A stretch of 56,949 nucleotides of DNA, from contig CAVEFO010000005.1 in the NCBI GenBank assembly GCA_963615055.1, forward strand, positions 1 to 56,949. Direction: 5' to 3'. The notes beneath the pieces were generated by a model. It was not told the DNA's origin, did not search any database, and saw nothing but the letters and a program-made list of their open reading frames with translations. Positions 41,293 through 49,447 of this stretch are shown here, piece after piece. The stretch's first letter is position 1; each line of letters starts with the position of its first letter. Made by a program: the position numbers and the translations under genes. Source of the stretch: UBA1822 sp963615055. Its GTDB lineage: Bacteria; Bacillota; Negativicutes; Veillonellales; Dialisteraceae.

Positions 41293-42523
41293 TGCCGCCT
41301 ACCTCTAATGCATCGAAAGGTATTGTCTCTCCGTTTCGCACCACAGATACACCATCGGTGCCTCCGGCCTGCTCAATATACCGTTTCACAATAACGTCGC
41401 AGTATTTTTCGTCCAGCTCTATCGTTCGGCAAATACGGTTCATCTGCTCGCTTGCGATGAGTGTGCTTCCGCTTCCTCCGAACGGATCCAACACGATGCA
41501 GTTCTCCATGCTGGAGTTTTTAATGGGATACGCCAGAAGCGGGATCGGCTTCATCGTCGGGTGGTCGCTGTTTTTGGACGGTTTGTCGAACTCCCAAATC
41601 GTCGATTCCTTTCGTCCTGTGTACCATTGATGTTTGCCTTTCCGCTTCCATCCATAAAGTATCGGTTCATGTTGCCACTGATAGGGACTCCGTCCCAAGA
41701 CCAGACTTTGCTTCTTCCAGATGCATGTACCCGAAAGATAAAAACCCGCATCACTGAATGCCTTTCTGAAGTTGAGACCTTCGGTATCCGCATGAAAAAC
41801 ATAAATACTGGCATCGTCCGCCATGTGCTTTTCCATCGCAGTGAACGCACCCAGCAGGAATTTATAGAACTGCTCGTCTGCCATATTGTCATTCTTTATC
41901 TTTCCTGCCGTACTTTCGTAGTTCACGTTATACGGCGGGTCGGTCACTACGAGATTGGCCTTTTCATTTCCCATAAGAACTTCGTATATCTCATCCTTGG
42001 TGCTGTCGCCGCAGACGAGTTTGTGGCGACCGAGAAGCCAGACGTCACCCGATTGGGTCACCGCCGGCTTATCCAACTCGGCATCGACATCGAAGTTATC
42101 ATCCTCGGTTTCTTCATCAAAAAAGGCCGCCAGTTCTTTTTCATCGAATCCGGTCAGCCCTAAATCGAAATCTTCGGCTTGCAACGCTTCTATCTCAACT
42201 CTTAGAAGTTCCTCGTCCCATCCTGCATCAAGTGCCATACGATTGTCTGCCAAGATGTATGCTTTCTTCTGTGCTTCGGTGAGATAATCCACGAACACAC
42301 ACGGAACTTTATCAATTCCTTCTTCTTTCGCAGCCATCACTCTGCCATGACCGGCGATAATGTTATATTCCCGATCGATAATCACGGGATTGATAAACCC
42401 AAATTCCCGCAGCGATGACCGCAGCTTCATAATCTGCTGCTCGTTATGCGTCCTTGCATTATTAACATACGGCACAAGCTTGGCCGTTTCCACCAATTTC
42501 ATATCCGTCGTGGTCTTTCCCAT
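41282..42523 (-). CDS. ParB-domain/N6-adenine DNA methyltransferase fusion
   Basis: 413 aa. N-terminal ParB-like nuclease-fold domain (about 10-95; FINPVIIDREYNIIAGHGRV MAAK-type). A beta-class adenine/N4-cytosine methylase follows with motif IV TDPPYNVNYES before motif I LDPFGGSGSTLIA. These fusions are typical of Firmicutes phages next to the terminase genes. ATG at 42523 overlaps the previous stop by 1 nt (TAATG). Confidence 0.95.
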   Translation of the reverse strand: MGKTTTDMKLVETAKLVPYVNNARTHNEQQIMKLRSSLREFGFINPVIIDREYNIIAGHGRVMAAKEEGIDKVPCVFVDYLTEAQKKAYILADNRMALDAGWDEELLRVEIEALQAEDFDLGLTGFDEKELAAFFDEETEDDNFDVDAELDKPAVTQSGDVWLLGRHKLVCGDSTKDEIYEVLMGNEKANLVVTDPPYNVNYESTAGKIKNDNMADEQFYKFLLGAFTAMEKHMADDASIYVFHADTEGLNFRKAFSDAGFYLSGTCIWKKQSLVLGRSPYQWQHEPILYGWKRKGKHQWYTGRKESTIWEFDKPSKNSDHPTMKPIPLLAYPIKNSSMENCIVLDPFGGSGSTLIASEQMNRICRTIELDEKYCDVIVKRYIEQAGGTDGVSVVRNGETIPFDALEVGGNES

Positions 42524-42693
42524 TAAGCACACCTGCCTTTCAGTACTCTTTTCAAACCGCGCATGGCACCTTCTACGTCACCGGCTTTGACCTGACCGCG
42601 GATGGAGCATAGCTGCGCTCTTGATATATCTCGTCTGAAATTTTTGAGCAATCTCAGAAATTCTTTTGTCGTCAATTCGTTACCGCTTATCAT
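42523..42693 (-). CDS. Small phage protein
   Basis: 56 aa from the ATG at 42693 (MISGNELTTKEFLRLLKNFR), which follows GGGAGGAAATC and overlaps the small-terminase stop (ATGA). Mostly helical, basic C-terminus (MRGLKRVLKGRCA). Similar small proteins sit between small terminase and methylase genes in related prophages. No function known. Confidence 0.75.
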   Translation of the reverse strand: MISGNELTTKEFLRLLKNFRRDISRAQLCSIRGQVKAGDVEGAMRGLKRVLKGRCA

Positions 42694-43268
42694 GATTTCC
42701 TCCCGTTCCGAAGAAGCATCTCCATGATGTCGTTGGGATTCTCCTCGAACGTTTCCGTGCAATTCCGCTTCACAATATCGTAAATCTCGTACCAGAGAAG
42801 ATTGGCGTTTTTCTGGTACTGATTGCTCATCTTCACGAAGGGGGATTCCATAACGCCGCCCGTCGTCGGATGTTTTCCCAGAAGACCGTATGTACTGGTC
42901 GCTTCTTCGCACTGGATATATCTGGCAAAGGCCTGTGCATACGCTTCGATGAGACGCTTATTGACCAGCTTCTCGCAGTTGCGTTCTTTCAGCCATTGCC
43001 ATGTCTCTTTGTATATTTCATCCGCGCCAAGCGGGACTCCGTTTTTCTGCCTTGCCGACAAGTACGAAGAAGCCTTTGGCATATCCACGCCCGTTAAGAC
43101 GGCACCTTCCGGTAAATCCACCTCGTCAAAGTCTGCCACGCTAAGTTCCGCAATTTCATTTTTAATAATTCGGGCTTCTTTTCCCTGTTGAATTTTCTCG
43201 GCTGCCGGCATCGGTTTTACACCAGAGCGAACCCGCCTACCACCGCGGTTTGTACCGTCTTTCGCCAC
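42690..43268 (-). CDS. terS: Phage terminase small subunit, P27 family
   Basis: 192 aa: MAKDGTNRGGRRVRSGVKPM start, YLSARQKNGVPLGADEIYKE, AYAQAFARYIQCEEATSTYG, LLGKHPTTGGVMESPFVKMS. This is the P27-type small terminase that recognises packaging sites. The large terminase, portal and all capsid genes that normally follow are missing; the next genes are methylases and the amidoligase cassette. Packaging by this element alone is therefore impossible. Confidence 0.9.
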   Translation of the reverse strand: MAKDGTNRGGRRVRSGVKPMPAAEKIQQGKEARIIKNEIAELSVADFDEVDLPEGAVLTGVDMPKASSYLSARQKNGVPLGADEIYKETWQWLKERNCEKLVNKRLIEAYAQAFARYIQCEEATSTYGLLGKHPTTGGVMESPFVKMSNQYQKNANLLWYEIYDIVKRNCTETFEENPNDIMEMLLRNGRKS

Positions 43269-43443
43269 TCCAAAATCACCTCTTTTTTTATATCCCCCGT
43301 TTGATTTGCCGTTTTTGCGCGTGAGAGGACCCGCCGCTTTTATTTTCTAATCTGTTTTTAGGATAAAGAATCCCCCCGTGGGTGGTTTTCGGCACTTTTT
43401 TAATCTGATACCATGGTGAAAGATTAGAAAGTTTCGGGGTGGT

Positions 43444-43797
43444 TTATTCGTTCCGGTCTCCAAGTTCATGATGGATTTTATTGTGACAAGACCTGCAAAG
43501 GCTCATCAAATTCTCCTCGGCGTGCGTACCGCCGCGTGCCAGCGGTAGTTTATGGTGTACCTCTTGGACAGGTGTCACGCGCCCTTCTTCCAAACATCTC
43601 TCGCAGAACGGATGGAGAGAGGCGTACCTAGCTCTGGCTCTTACCCATTGCCTGTTGTATTTCTTTTTAACGGAAGGTTCTCTCGTATACTTGTCGTAGT
43701 TCTTGGCGACGACCTTTCGGTGTTCCTCGCAGTACCTTTCATCTGACAGCTTGGGACAGCCCGGATACGCACAGGGCTGTTTAGGTTTCCTCGGCAC
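43444..43797 (-). CDS. HNH endonuclease
   Basis: 117 aa with a GTG start at 43797, preceded by GGAGGTGAGACT. An N-terminal zinc knuckle (CAYPGCPKLSDERYCEEH), then the HNH core CERCLEEGRVTPVQEVHHKL, NLMSLCRSCHNKIHH. HNH nucleases directly before the terminase genes assist DNA packaging in many HK97-type phages. Longer in-frame codons upstream would run through the leader hairpin, so GTG is preferred. Confidence 0.9.
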   Translation of the reverse strand: MPRKPKQPCAYPGCPKLSDERYCEEHRKVVAKNYDKYTREPSVKKKYNRQWVRARARYASLHPFCERCLEEGRVTPVQEVHHKLPLARGGTHAEENLMSLCRSCHNKIHHELGDRNE

Positions 43798-43825
43798 AGT
43801 CTCACCTCCGAAACGGCATAAGAAA

Positions 43826-43852
43826 AGCCCTGCAGGTAAACCCTGCAAGGCT
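43826..43852 (-). promoter_or_regulatory. Leader hairpin of HNH gene (weak terminator)
   Basis: AGCCTTGCAGG/CCTGCAGGGCT stem with one bulge, followed by TTTTCT on the minus strand, between the promoter at 43875 and the HNH start codon. It may attenuate. Confidence 0.5.
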
Positions 43853-43874
43853 CTCGTTAATCTTTTACGCTACT

Positions 43875-43923
43875 ATTATACCACGTTTTTCTCCAAAAAG
43901 TGTCCACGAAATTACTCACTTTT
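43875..43923 (-). promoter_or_regulatory. Phage-type promoter 2 (before HNH gene)
   Basis: TATAAT (43880-43875), then 15 nt upstream a conserved block that reads AAAGTGAGTAATTT then GGACACTTTT (43923-43896). The same block at the same distance precedes another TATAAT at 44044. No TTGACA is present, which suggests an activator or phage sigma factor. Confidence 0.6.
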
Positions 43924-43962
43924 GCGGTTTTTCTTTGGAGCTTGGTTGCATTGTTTTGTTGC

Positions 43963-44037
43963 AAAAGAAAAGCCTGCTTTCGTGGCAGGCCTTCTTAGGC
44001 TCATTCAGCTGAAGGTACTACGAGTACCTAATGAGCC
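43963..44037 (-). ncRNA. Candidate ~75-nt small RNA with terminator
   Basis: Starts about 7 nt after a TATAAT at 44049-44044. First hairpin AATGAGCC/GGCTCATT (44037-43998) has an inner AGTACC/GGTACT-type stem. The second hairpin GCCTGC/GCAGGC (43990-43972) is followed by TTTTCTTTT. No ORF lies inside. Promoter, two hairpins and terminator suit a stand-alone sRNA in the gap between the late regulator and the HNH gene. Confidence 0.55.
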
Positions 44038-44043
44038 ACTAAC

Positions 44044-44091
44044 ATTATACCATGGATTTCCGGGAAAAGTGTCCGCAAAATTACTCACTTT
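44044..44091 (-). promoter_or_regulatory. Phage-type promoter 1 (before candidate sRNA)
   Basis: TATAAT (44049-44044) preceded, with the same 15-nt spacing as promoter 2, by the conserved block AAAGTGAGTAATTT then GGACACTTTT (44091-44065). It overlaps the last codons of the late regulator gene. Confidence 0.6.
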
Positions 44092-44551
44092 ACACTCGTC
44101 CGTAAAGCAACGTGGTCAGATGTTTCAGTGCTCGGTTCTTTCTGTTATAAGCCGACGAGCGCTCGATTTGATACCGCTCGCAAATTAAGCTAACGGGACT
44201 CTCCCACGCATTATCCGGCTTTCCGTAGAAAGTTTCCAGCACATACCGTTCGTCATCCGTGAGCACCTCCCATGCGGGGCAAAACCAGTGCATGAACTCA
44301 GCGGCACGTTCGTAGCGTATTTTTAGGACATCCACTTCGCCTATCCCGGAGACCAGACTTGCTTCTCCGGCCTTTGGATCGTGAGCGTGTGGCAAGCCGT
44401 CGTAATTGACACCGCCAACACCTACCATCTTAGCATACGCCGCCTTGATTTTAGCGTCGGTGTTGTCGATGATAAACTGCATCTTGCCATAGTCACGAAC
44501 GGCATCGGCAGTGCCTTTCCGTTTATCCAAATACTCCCAGCCGATACTCAT
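44090..44551 (-). CDS. Phage late-gene regulator, ArpU/RinA-like
   Basis: 153 aa. The C-terminal helix-turn-helix resembles sigma region 4 (LTDDERYVLETFYG ... SLICERYQIERSSAYNRKNR, ALKHLTTLLYG). Proteins of this type, located directly before the packaging genes, activate late transcription in Firmicutes phages. The twin promoter immediately downstream (44044-44091 and 43875-43923) is a natural target. Coupled to the upstream gene by a 4-bp overlap. DNA-binding target is inference. Confidence 0.75.
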   Translation of the reverse strand: MSIGWEYLDKRKGTADAVRDYGKMQFIIDNTDAKIKAAYAKMVGVGGVNYDGLPHAHDPKAGEASLVSGIGEVDVLKIRYERAAEFMHWFCPAWEVLTDDERYVLETFYGKPDNAWESPVSLICERYQIERSSAYNRKNRALKHLTTLLYGRV

Positions 44552-44970
44552 GTGAGATTCTCCCTTCTGCGAATAACCGAATGTTCCGGAACTTCCACGT
44601 GCCGAAGAGCCTTCTCGTGAATGCCTAGAGCTGTCTTGGCATCGGTCTCCAAAACGCCCGCGATTTCTTTCCAGTTCATATCCTGCAAGTACCGCAATCG
44701 AAGCACCAAACGCTCCTGCGGATTTTTGACCTTCCTGATAACATCTCGAACCTCGTTCTTGAAATCGGCAAGCGTATCCGTCTCGTAATTCAGATTAGCT
44801 TCCGTCATCCAGAGTTTTCCCAAAATACCGGTTAGCCGAACGCCAATCGGTGCATCCTTACTCTGCTCCAGTATCCGAATGTTGCGACGGAGCCGAAGTG
44901 TCTCCCAAATCAGGGACGAAATCCTCTCGTCCGCATACCGTACTCTCTGCAAATAAATCTTAGCATCCAT
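44548..44970 (-). CDS. Sigma-like phage regulator, DUF1492 type
   Basis: 140 aa. An N-terminal helical part (MDAKIYLQRVRYADERISSL) and a C-terminal sigma-70 region-4-like HTH (VKNPQERLVLRLRYLQDMNW, KEIAGVLETDAKTALGIHEK). DUF1492-type proteins occur next to RinA/ArpU homologues in phage late-control regions. Overlaps both neighbours by 4-11 bp. Confidence 0.78.
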   Translation of the reverse strand: MDAKIYLQRVRYADERISSLIWETLRLRRNIRILEQSKDAPIGVRLTGILGKLWMTEANLNYETDTLADFKNEVRDVIRKVKNPQERLVLRLRYLQDMNWKEIAGVLETDAKTALGIHEKALRHVEVPEHSVIRRRENLT

Positions 44971-45229
44971 CTTGTTTCTCCTTTCGATAAAACGATTTCA
45001 CTTTGGCACTTGCTTTTTTCATGCCCTTCAATATAGCCTGAAACGCTTTCCCTCGCTTAGAAGGCCCCTTGATTGCCGCACTTCCGTTATGATTTTGGCT
45101 GTAACGCCTCCGGTATTTCATCTTGCGCACCTCACCTCGTTTATCCACTCGTTCGGCCCTTTTGATTCTGGCATAGGCACTTCCGACCGTCGGGTCGCTG
45201 TACCCTTCAAGATTCTTGTACAAATTCAT
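44960..45229 (-). CDS. Small basic phage protein
   Basis: 89 aa, strongly basic (RRRYSQNHNG, KRGKAFQAILKGMKKASAKV). ATGA overlap with rusA and 11-bp overlap with the next gene show it is translated in series. No family recognised; charge suggests nucleic-acid binding. Confidence 0.65.
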   Translation of the reverse strand: MNLYKNLEGYSDPTVGSAYARIKRAERVDKRGEVRKMKYRRRYSQNHNGSAAIKGPSKRGKAFQAILKGMKKASAKVKSFYRKEKQDGC

Positions 45230-45621
45230 GATTTAGCCTCCGTAATTTGGATATCTATGCCGGGGACATCAGCCCAGCGTTTTTCCACAACCTCGCGCAC
45301 GACCTGAGCGTCGTCCTTCCAGTAGCCTGTCTTGGTCATGCAATCCTTTAGCATCTTCTGCAGGTTATCCGTATCAGGCCTTGTTACGCGCCACTCTCCG
45401 TCCTTGTGCGCCTTGCCCTTGGGAAACCGCCAGACGGTGGTCAGCACCAAAGCTCCTTCCAACGGGATAGCGGGGGAATGTAGTCTGAGATTCTCCATAA
45501 GCTCTGCCTTGGCCTTTTGGACCGGCAACGGATCATAGAACACAGGTCTCCCTTTCACCACACAAACTTTCTTTTCCTGAGCCGTCACAGTCGACGGTGT
45601 TATGTCCAATGTAAACCTCAT
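45226..45621 (-). CDS. rusA: RusA-family Holliday junction resolvase
   Basis: 131 aa from the ATG at 45621 (MRFTLDITPSTVTAQEK). The catalytic acidic residues stand in RPDTDNLQKMLKDCM and YWKDDAQV, matching RusA. Cuts four-way junctions made by phage recombination and replication. A longer form from 45648 or 45687 is possible but lacks a good ribosome site. Confidence 0.88.
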   Translation of the reverse strand: MRFTLDITPSTVTAQEKKVCVVKGRPVFYDPLPVQKAKAELMENLRLHSPAIPLEGALVLTTVWRFPKGKAHKDGEWRVTRPDTDNLQKMLKDCMTKTGYWKDDAQVVREVVEKRWADVPGIDIQITEAKS

Positions 45622-45670
45622 TTTTCTTCGTCTACTCCTTTCGCCCATATCTTCGTTTCTTTTTGCGAAA

Positions 45671-45731
45671 CGAAATAACCCTAACAAGGGAAGGGCAAGG
45701 GCTCTGCCCTTCCTACTTGTGGGTTATTTCG
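45671..45731. other. Long hairpin before rusA
   Basis: Outer arms CGAAATAACCC (45671-45681) and GGGTTATTTCG (45721-45731) are perfect complements. Inner arms ACAAG/CTTGT and GAAGGGCA/TGCCCTTC extend the stem to about 24 bp around a short loop. There is no T run. It lies between primase and rusA; structure could be an RNA element, a processing site or part of a replication origin. Confidence 0.7.
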
Positions 45732-45792
45732 TGCCGTTCGTCAATAACTCCTTATATATAAGCAGAAACGACGAATGCATTTTTGACTTCTT

Positions 45793-47841
45793 TTATGAAA
45801 CAATAGTTTCACTCTCCTTTGGCATCGAATTTTCCTCTTTCGAGGTATCTGTTTTAACAATAAATCCATTTTCCAGCTTGAAGTTCTTTTTGAACTTTTT
45901 CAGCCGAGAATAAATCGTTTTATCCAAGACATCAAAGTACTCTGCCATATCCTGCGCAGTGACTTTTCCATCTATATTGAGAGCGTTGTACCCGTTCTCA
46001 AACTCGATCAATGTGCCGCCCGGTTTCCTGACTCTGGAATTTTTCATTCTGACGGCTGCAAAAGAACCTTGTGCCGGCATGGTCTTCAGGAAACCTTTTG
46101 AGTCGATTCGATGGATAGGATACTCAAACCAGAAATTAACCGGCGTGATATTTTTGAACTCACGAAGCGAGGACTCCAAGCGCCAAGCAGTAGCGTTGCC
46201 GTCTTTCACGTCGTTCTCCATATCGTCATCAAGTTCGAGCTGGATCATGTCGAGCTGGGCATCGGGGTCTCTTGCAAATACACCTGAGCCGGATGCTCTG
46301 TCCATGGCGCGTTTCATTCCCTGGCCGCCCTTTGAGTGATGGTGGCAGTAAATAGTGCTACAACCCGTCGCGGCACAAATCTTGTCAAACTGGTTACAGA
46401 ACGCTCCCATTTCAGATGCGTTGTTCTCATCTCCGGTAATGACCTTGTAGATGGGGTCTATCACAATCGCATCCACATGCCGATTTCTGACACGCCGTAT
46501 GAGTTTTGGCACCAGCTTATCCAACGGCACGGCGTTCCCTCGAAGATTCCAAATCATGATATCGTCCATATGCTTAGACTCTATACCGAGTGCTTTGTAA
46601 ATCGTTAAAAAACGGTTCGCACAGCTTGCCGGATCGATTTCGAGATTGATATACAAAAATTTGCTCTTCTTACATTGGAAACCGAGCCATTTGCCGCCTT
46701 CGGCAAGTGCGACGCAAAGCTCCATTAAAAGGAAGGATTTCCCGGCTTTTGAGGAGCCGGAAATGAGCATCTTGTGACCTCGGCGAAGGATTCCGTCAAT
46801 CAACGGTTCGGGAAGTTCCGGTGGGGTTTTCAGGATTTCACCTAAATACTCGAAATCCGGCAGCTCATCTTCAACTCCTTCTACGTAATCCATCCAATCT
46901 ACCCAGGACTTTCTCCCGATATTGGTCGCGACCAAGTACTGTCGATTATCGCCTCGCATAACGCCCGGCATTCTTGAAAGCCTTGACGGATTGCGGTTCT
47001 GCTTATCTACGGGAAGTCCGTTTTTCTCAAGAAAGTCGTATAAAAACTCGACACGTTTTCGGTACTCTTGGTGATTGGTCGCGTCAATATGAACAATGGC
47101 ATGGAGACTCTTGCCGCCGCTGTGGACGAGGGCCGCAATGGGAAGCTCGAACTTTCGGTACAAAGCGTCCTGCTCGGTAACGGGGAGTGTATCCGACTCG
47201 ACTAAGGCATAGCGGAATTGGGTGACGTTTTCATTTTTAACGCCTTCACCGTCGACGGGATTGAACCGTATCCAAGCGCCGACCTGCGGTTTAGAGTCAC
47301 CCATCGTAGCGCCTAGGTCCTTGGGATGACGTCGTATGGAGGCGATAAGCTCGGCCGCCGTTCTGTCGTAGGCACCTTTCCCGGGTACCCAGCGACCGCC
47401 GGAATCCTGCCAGACATCGTTTGTGACGTATCCGACCTTGTCATTTGGCTCAAAGACCGTTTCCAAGTATTTCACAAGGTCGGCCGCACCGTCCCATGTG
47501 TCGTAATCTGTATCTCCCAAATACCCGTCGCCGCCGCCGTCGTACTCGATGGTGTCATTCCAGCCAAGGCATCCGTCCTCACCAAAAGGTGTCCAGCCGC
47601 GGTCTTTGGCCATTTGGACAATGGTGCCGGCACGAATGGGTGTGCCGGTTCCTTGGAACCCCGCCCATTTTTTCTCGCATTCGCCGGCGTGATAGCGGCT
47701 GTCATTCCGTGACCATTCATCCCAGACCGAGCAGGGAAATCCTTCTTCTTTCAGTGCCATGCCGACAGCTATCCATTCAGCGCGGCTCATTTTGGCAACA
47801 TCCAAGTAGTGAAGTGCCGAAAGCAAATGGTAATCTTTCAT
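45793..47841 (-). CDS. Phage primase/RepA-like ATPase
   Basis: 682 aa. The N-terminal part (1-85) resembles PriCT-type domains, followed by a primase-polymerase-like region (about 130-320; WIRFNPVDGEG, PIAALVHSGGKSLHAIVHID). A RecA/RepA-type ATPase (about 355-560) has Walker A SGSSKAGKS and VDAIVIDPIYKV; the C-terminus carries a small HTH-like segment (VTAQDMAEYFDVLDKTIYSR). It primes and drives phage replication. Residues 91-103 (CLGWNDTIEYDGG) repeat a motif of the DUF669 protein. Confidence 0.85.
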   Translation of the reverse strand: MKDYHLLSALHYLDVAKMSRAEWIAVGMALKEEGFPCSVWDEWSRNDSRYHAGECEKKWAGFQGTGTPIRAGTIVQMAKDRGWTPFGEDGCLGWNDTIEYDGGGDGYLGDTDYDTWDGAADLVKYLETVFEPNDKVGYVTNDVWQDSGGRWVPGKGAYDRTAAELIASIRRHPKDLGATMGDSKPQVGAWIRFNPVDGEGVKNENVTQFRYALVESDTLPVTEQDALYRKFELPIAALVHSGGKSLHAIVHIDATNHQEYRKRVEFLYDFLEKNGLPVDKQNRNPSRLSRMPGVMRGDNRQYLVATNIGRKSWVDWMDYVEGVEDELPDFEYLGEILKTPPELPEPLIDGILRRGHKMLISGSSKAGKSFLLMELCVALAEGGKWLGFQCKKSKFLYINLEIDPASCANRFLTIYKALGIESKHMDDIMIWNLRGNAVPLDKLVPKLIRRVRNRHVDAIVIDPIYKVITGDENNASEMGAFCNQFDKICAATGCSTIYCHHHSKGGQGMKRAMDRASGSGVFARDPDAQLDMIQLELDDDMENDVKDGNATAWRLESSLREFKNITPVNFWFEYPIHRIDSKGFLKTMPAQGSFAAVRMKNSRVRKPGGTLIEFENGYNALNIDGKVTAQDMAEYFDVLDKTIYSRLKKFKKNFKLENGFIVKTDTSKEENSMPKESETIVS

Positions 47842-49433
47842 GGTAATCTCCTTTTAGGTACGTATGTTTTGATATCAACGCCCAGCGGCACTTGCCAGCG
47901 ATTGTGTGCAATCTTATCGATTAAGCGGCTTGCGTCATCGAATTGCCACGTGCCAACCCTTCGGAACCCGTAGCGTTCCAGAAGGCGGATTTGCTTGGGG
48001 GTAGTAAGTTCTTCTTCTCTGCGTCGATTAAGCCTGTCAATGATTATGGATGCAAGGCCCGCGTTCTTGATATCTTCGGGATAGATACCCCGTTTCTCCA
48101 AATACGCCAGCTGTGCCTTTGTGGGCGGCTCCATCTCCCATGGGAATGTCGGCTCATAGCTTGCCAAATCCTCAGCTTCGATAGACATAAAGTACTGGAG
48201 GGGATCGACTAAACGTTGTTTTCTTGCCCGCTGCGCCTCTAAGACGGCTTTTAAAGATTTTTCGCGCAATGCGATAATATCGCGCTCGGCTTCTTCTTCA
48301 GCTTCTATGAGGTCATAGATACCATCGTCCTGGGAGAGCTTCTTATCTATCCGATTCACTATCCGCTCGTCTTTCCCAAGGAGTGCCGAGGGCCTGCAAA
48401 GGTCATGCCGCACTGTCATCCAGAGGAAATCCAACAGCAGAAGAAACTCTTTTCCGGGGGCCAGTCTCATCCCTCGGCCGACCATCTGGCGATAAAGCGA
48501 TGTGCATTTCGTGGGACGTAGTATCACGATACAATCGACGGCCGGGCAGTCCCAACCTTCGGTAAGGAGCATACTGTTACAGAGCACGTCGTATTTCCCG
48601 TTCTCGAAATCATGCAAGACCTCGGCTCTGTCCTTACTGTTCCCATTGACCTCGGCCGACCGAAGTCCCGCCTCACGCAGCATGGCGCAGAACTTTTGAG
48701 ATGTCGCGACAAGCGGCAGAAACACTACCGTTCGCCGCCCTTGGCAATAGCGAACCATCTCGGTCGTAATCTTTCGAAGATACGGCTCTAAGGCACTCCC
48801 GACATCCGATGGCGTGTAATCGCCGTTCGTAACACGGACGTTTTGGATATCCAAAGTAAGCGGTATCATTTGCGCCCGGATAGGTGAGAGATATCCTTCA
48901 CGGATAGCACGCGGTAAGCTGTATTCGTAGGCTTTGGAATCGAAATACTCGCCGAGGTTTTTCATATCTCCCCGGTCAGGCGTTGCCGTGACACCTAGAA
49001 TATTGGCTTTAGGGAAATGCTCCAACACCCGTTTATAGCTATCAGACAAGCAATGGTGTGCTTCATCCACGATGATGTCTTGGAAATAATCGCAAGGGAA
49101 CTGTTCGAGCCGTTTCTCCTGTGATAGTGATTGCACGGAAGCTACTGTAACGGGCAAGAAACTCCCAAGGCTTGTAGACTCGGCTTTCTCTAATACCGAA
49201 TGAATACCGGCAAAGGCAAGCAGCTTCTCGGCCGCCTGGTCTAAAAGTTCTCCTCTGTGTGCCATTACAAGAACGCGGTGTCCCTTTGCCACCTGAGCTG
49301 CTGCGACCGATGAGAACACAACCGTTTTCCCGCAGCCTGTGGGGAGGACAAGGAGGGTTTTCCTCTGTCCCTCCTCCCACGCTTTCAGGATCGCTTGTTT
49401 CGCCTCGGCCTGATAAGGTCTAAGCTCGTACAT
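47838..49433 (-). CDS. Phage DEAH-box helicase, SF2
   Basis: 531 aa. Walker A LPTGCGKT (about 30-37), DEAH box IIVDEAHH, GVTATPDR (motif III), and C-terminal motifs TEGWDCPAV and QMVGRGMRLA (motifs V/VI). This is the ssl2/COG1061-like helicase found between DUF669 and the primase in many Firmicutes phages. ATG overlap: its stop overlaps the primase start by 4 bp. Confidence 0.92.
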   Translation of the reverse strand: MYELRPYQAEAKQAILKAWEEGQRKTLLVLPTGCGKTVVFSSVAAAQVAKGHRVLVMAHRGELLDQAAEKLLAFAGIHSVLEKAESTSLGSFLPVTVASVQSLSQEKRLEQFPCDYFQDIIVDEAHHCLSDSYKRVLEHFPKANILGVTATPDRGDMKNLGEYFDSKAYEYSLPRAIREGYLSPIRAQMIPLTLDIQNVRVTNGDYTPSDVGSALEPYLRKITTEMVRYCQGRRTVVFLPLVATSQKFCAMLREAGLRSAEVNGNSKDRAEVLHDFENGKYDVLCNSMLLTEGWDCPAVDCIVILRPTKCTSLYRQMVGRGMRLAPGKEFLLLLDFLWMTVRHDLCRPSALLGKDERIVNRIDKKLSQDDGIYDLIEAEEEAERDIIALREKSLKAVLEAQRARKQRLVDPLQYFMSIEAEDLASYEPTFPWEMEPPTKAQLAYLEKRGIYPEDIKNAGLASIIIDRLNRRREEELTTPKQIRLLERYGFRRVGTWQFDDASRLIDKIAHNRWQVPLGVDIKTYVPKRRLP

Positions 49434-49447
49434 AAGCGTCCTCCTTC

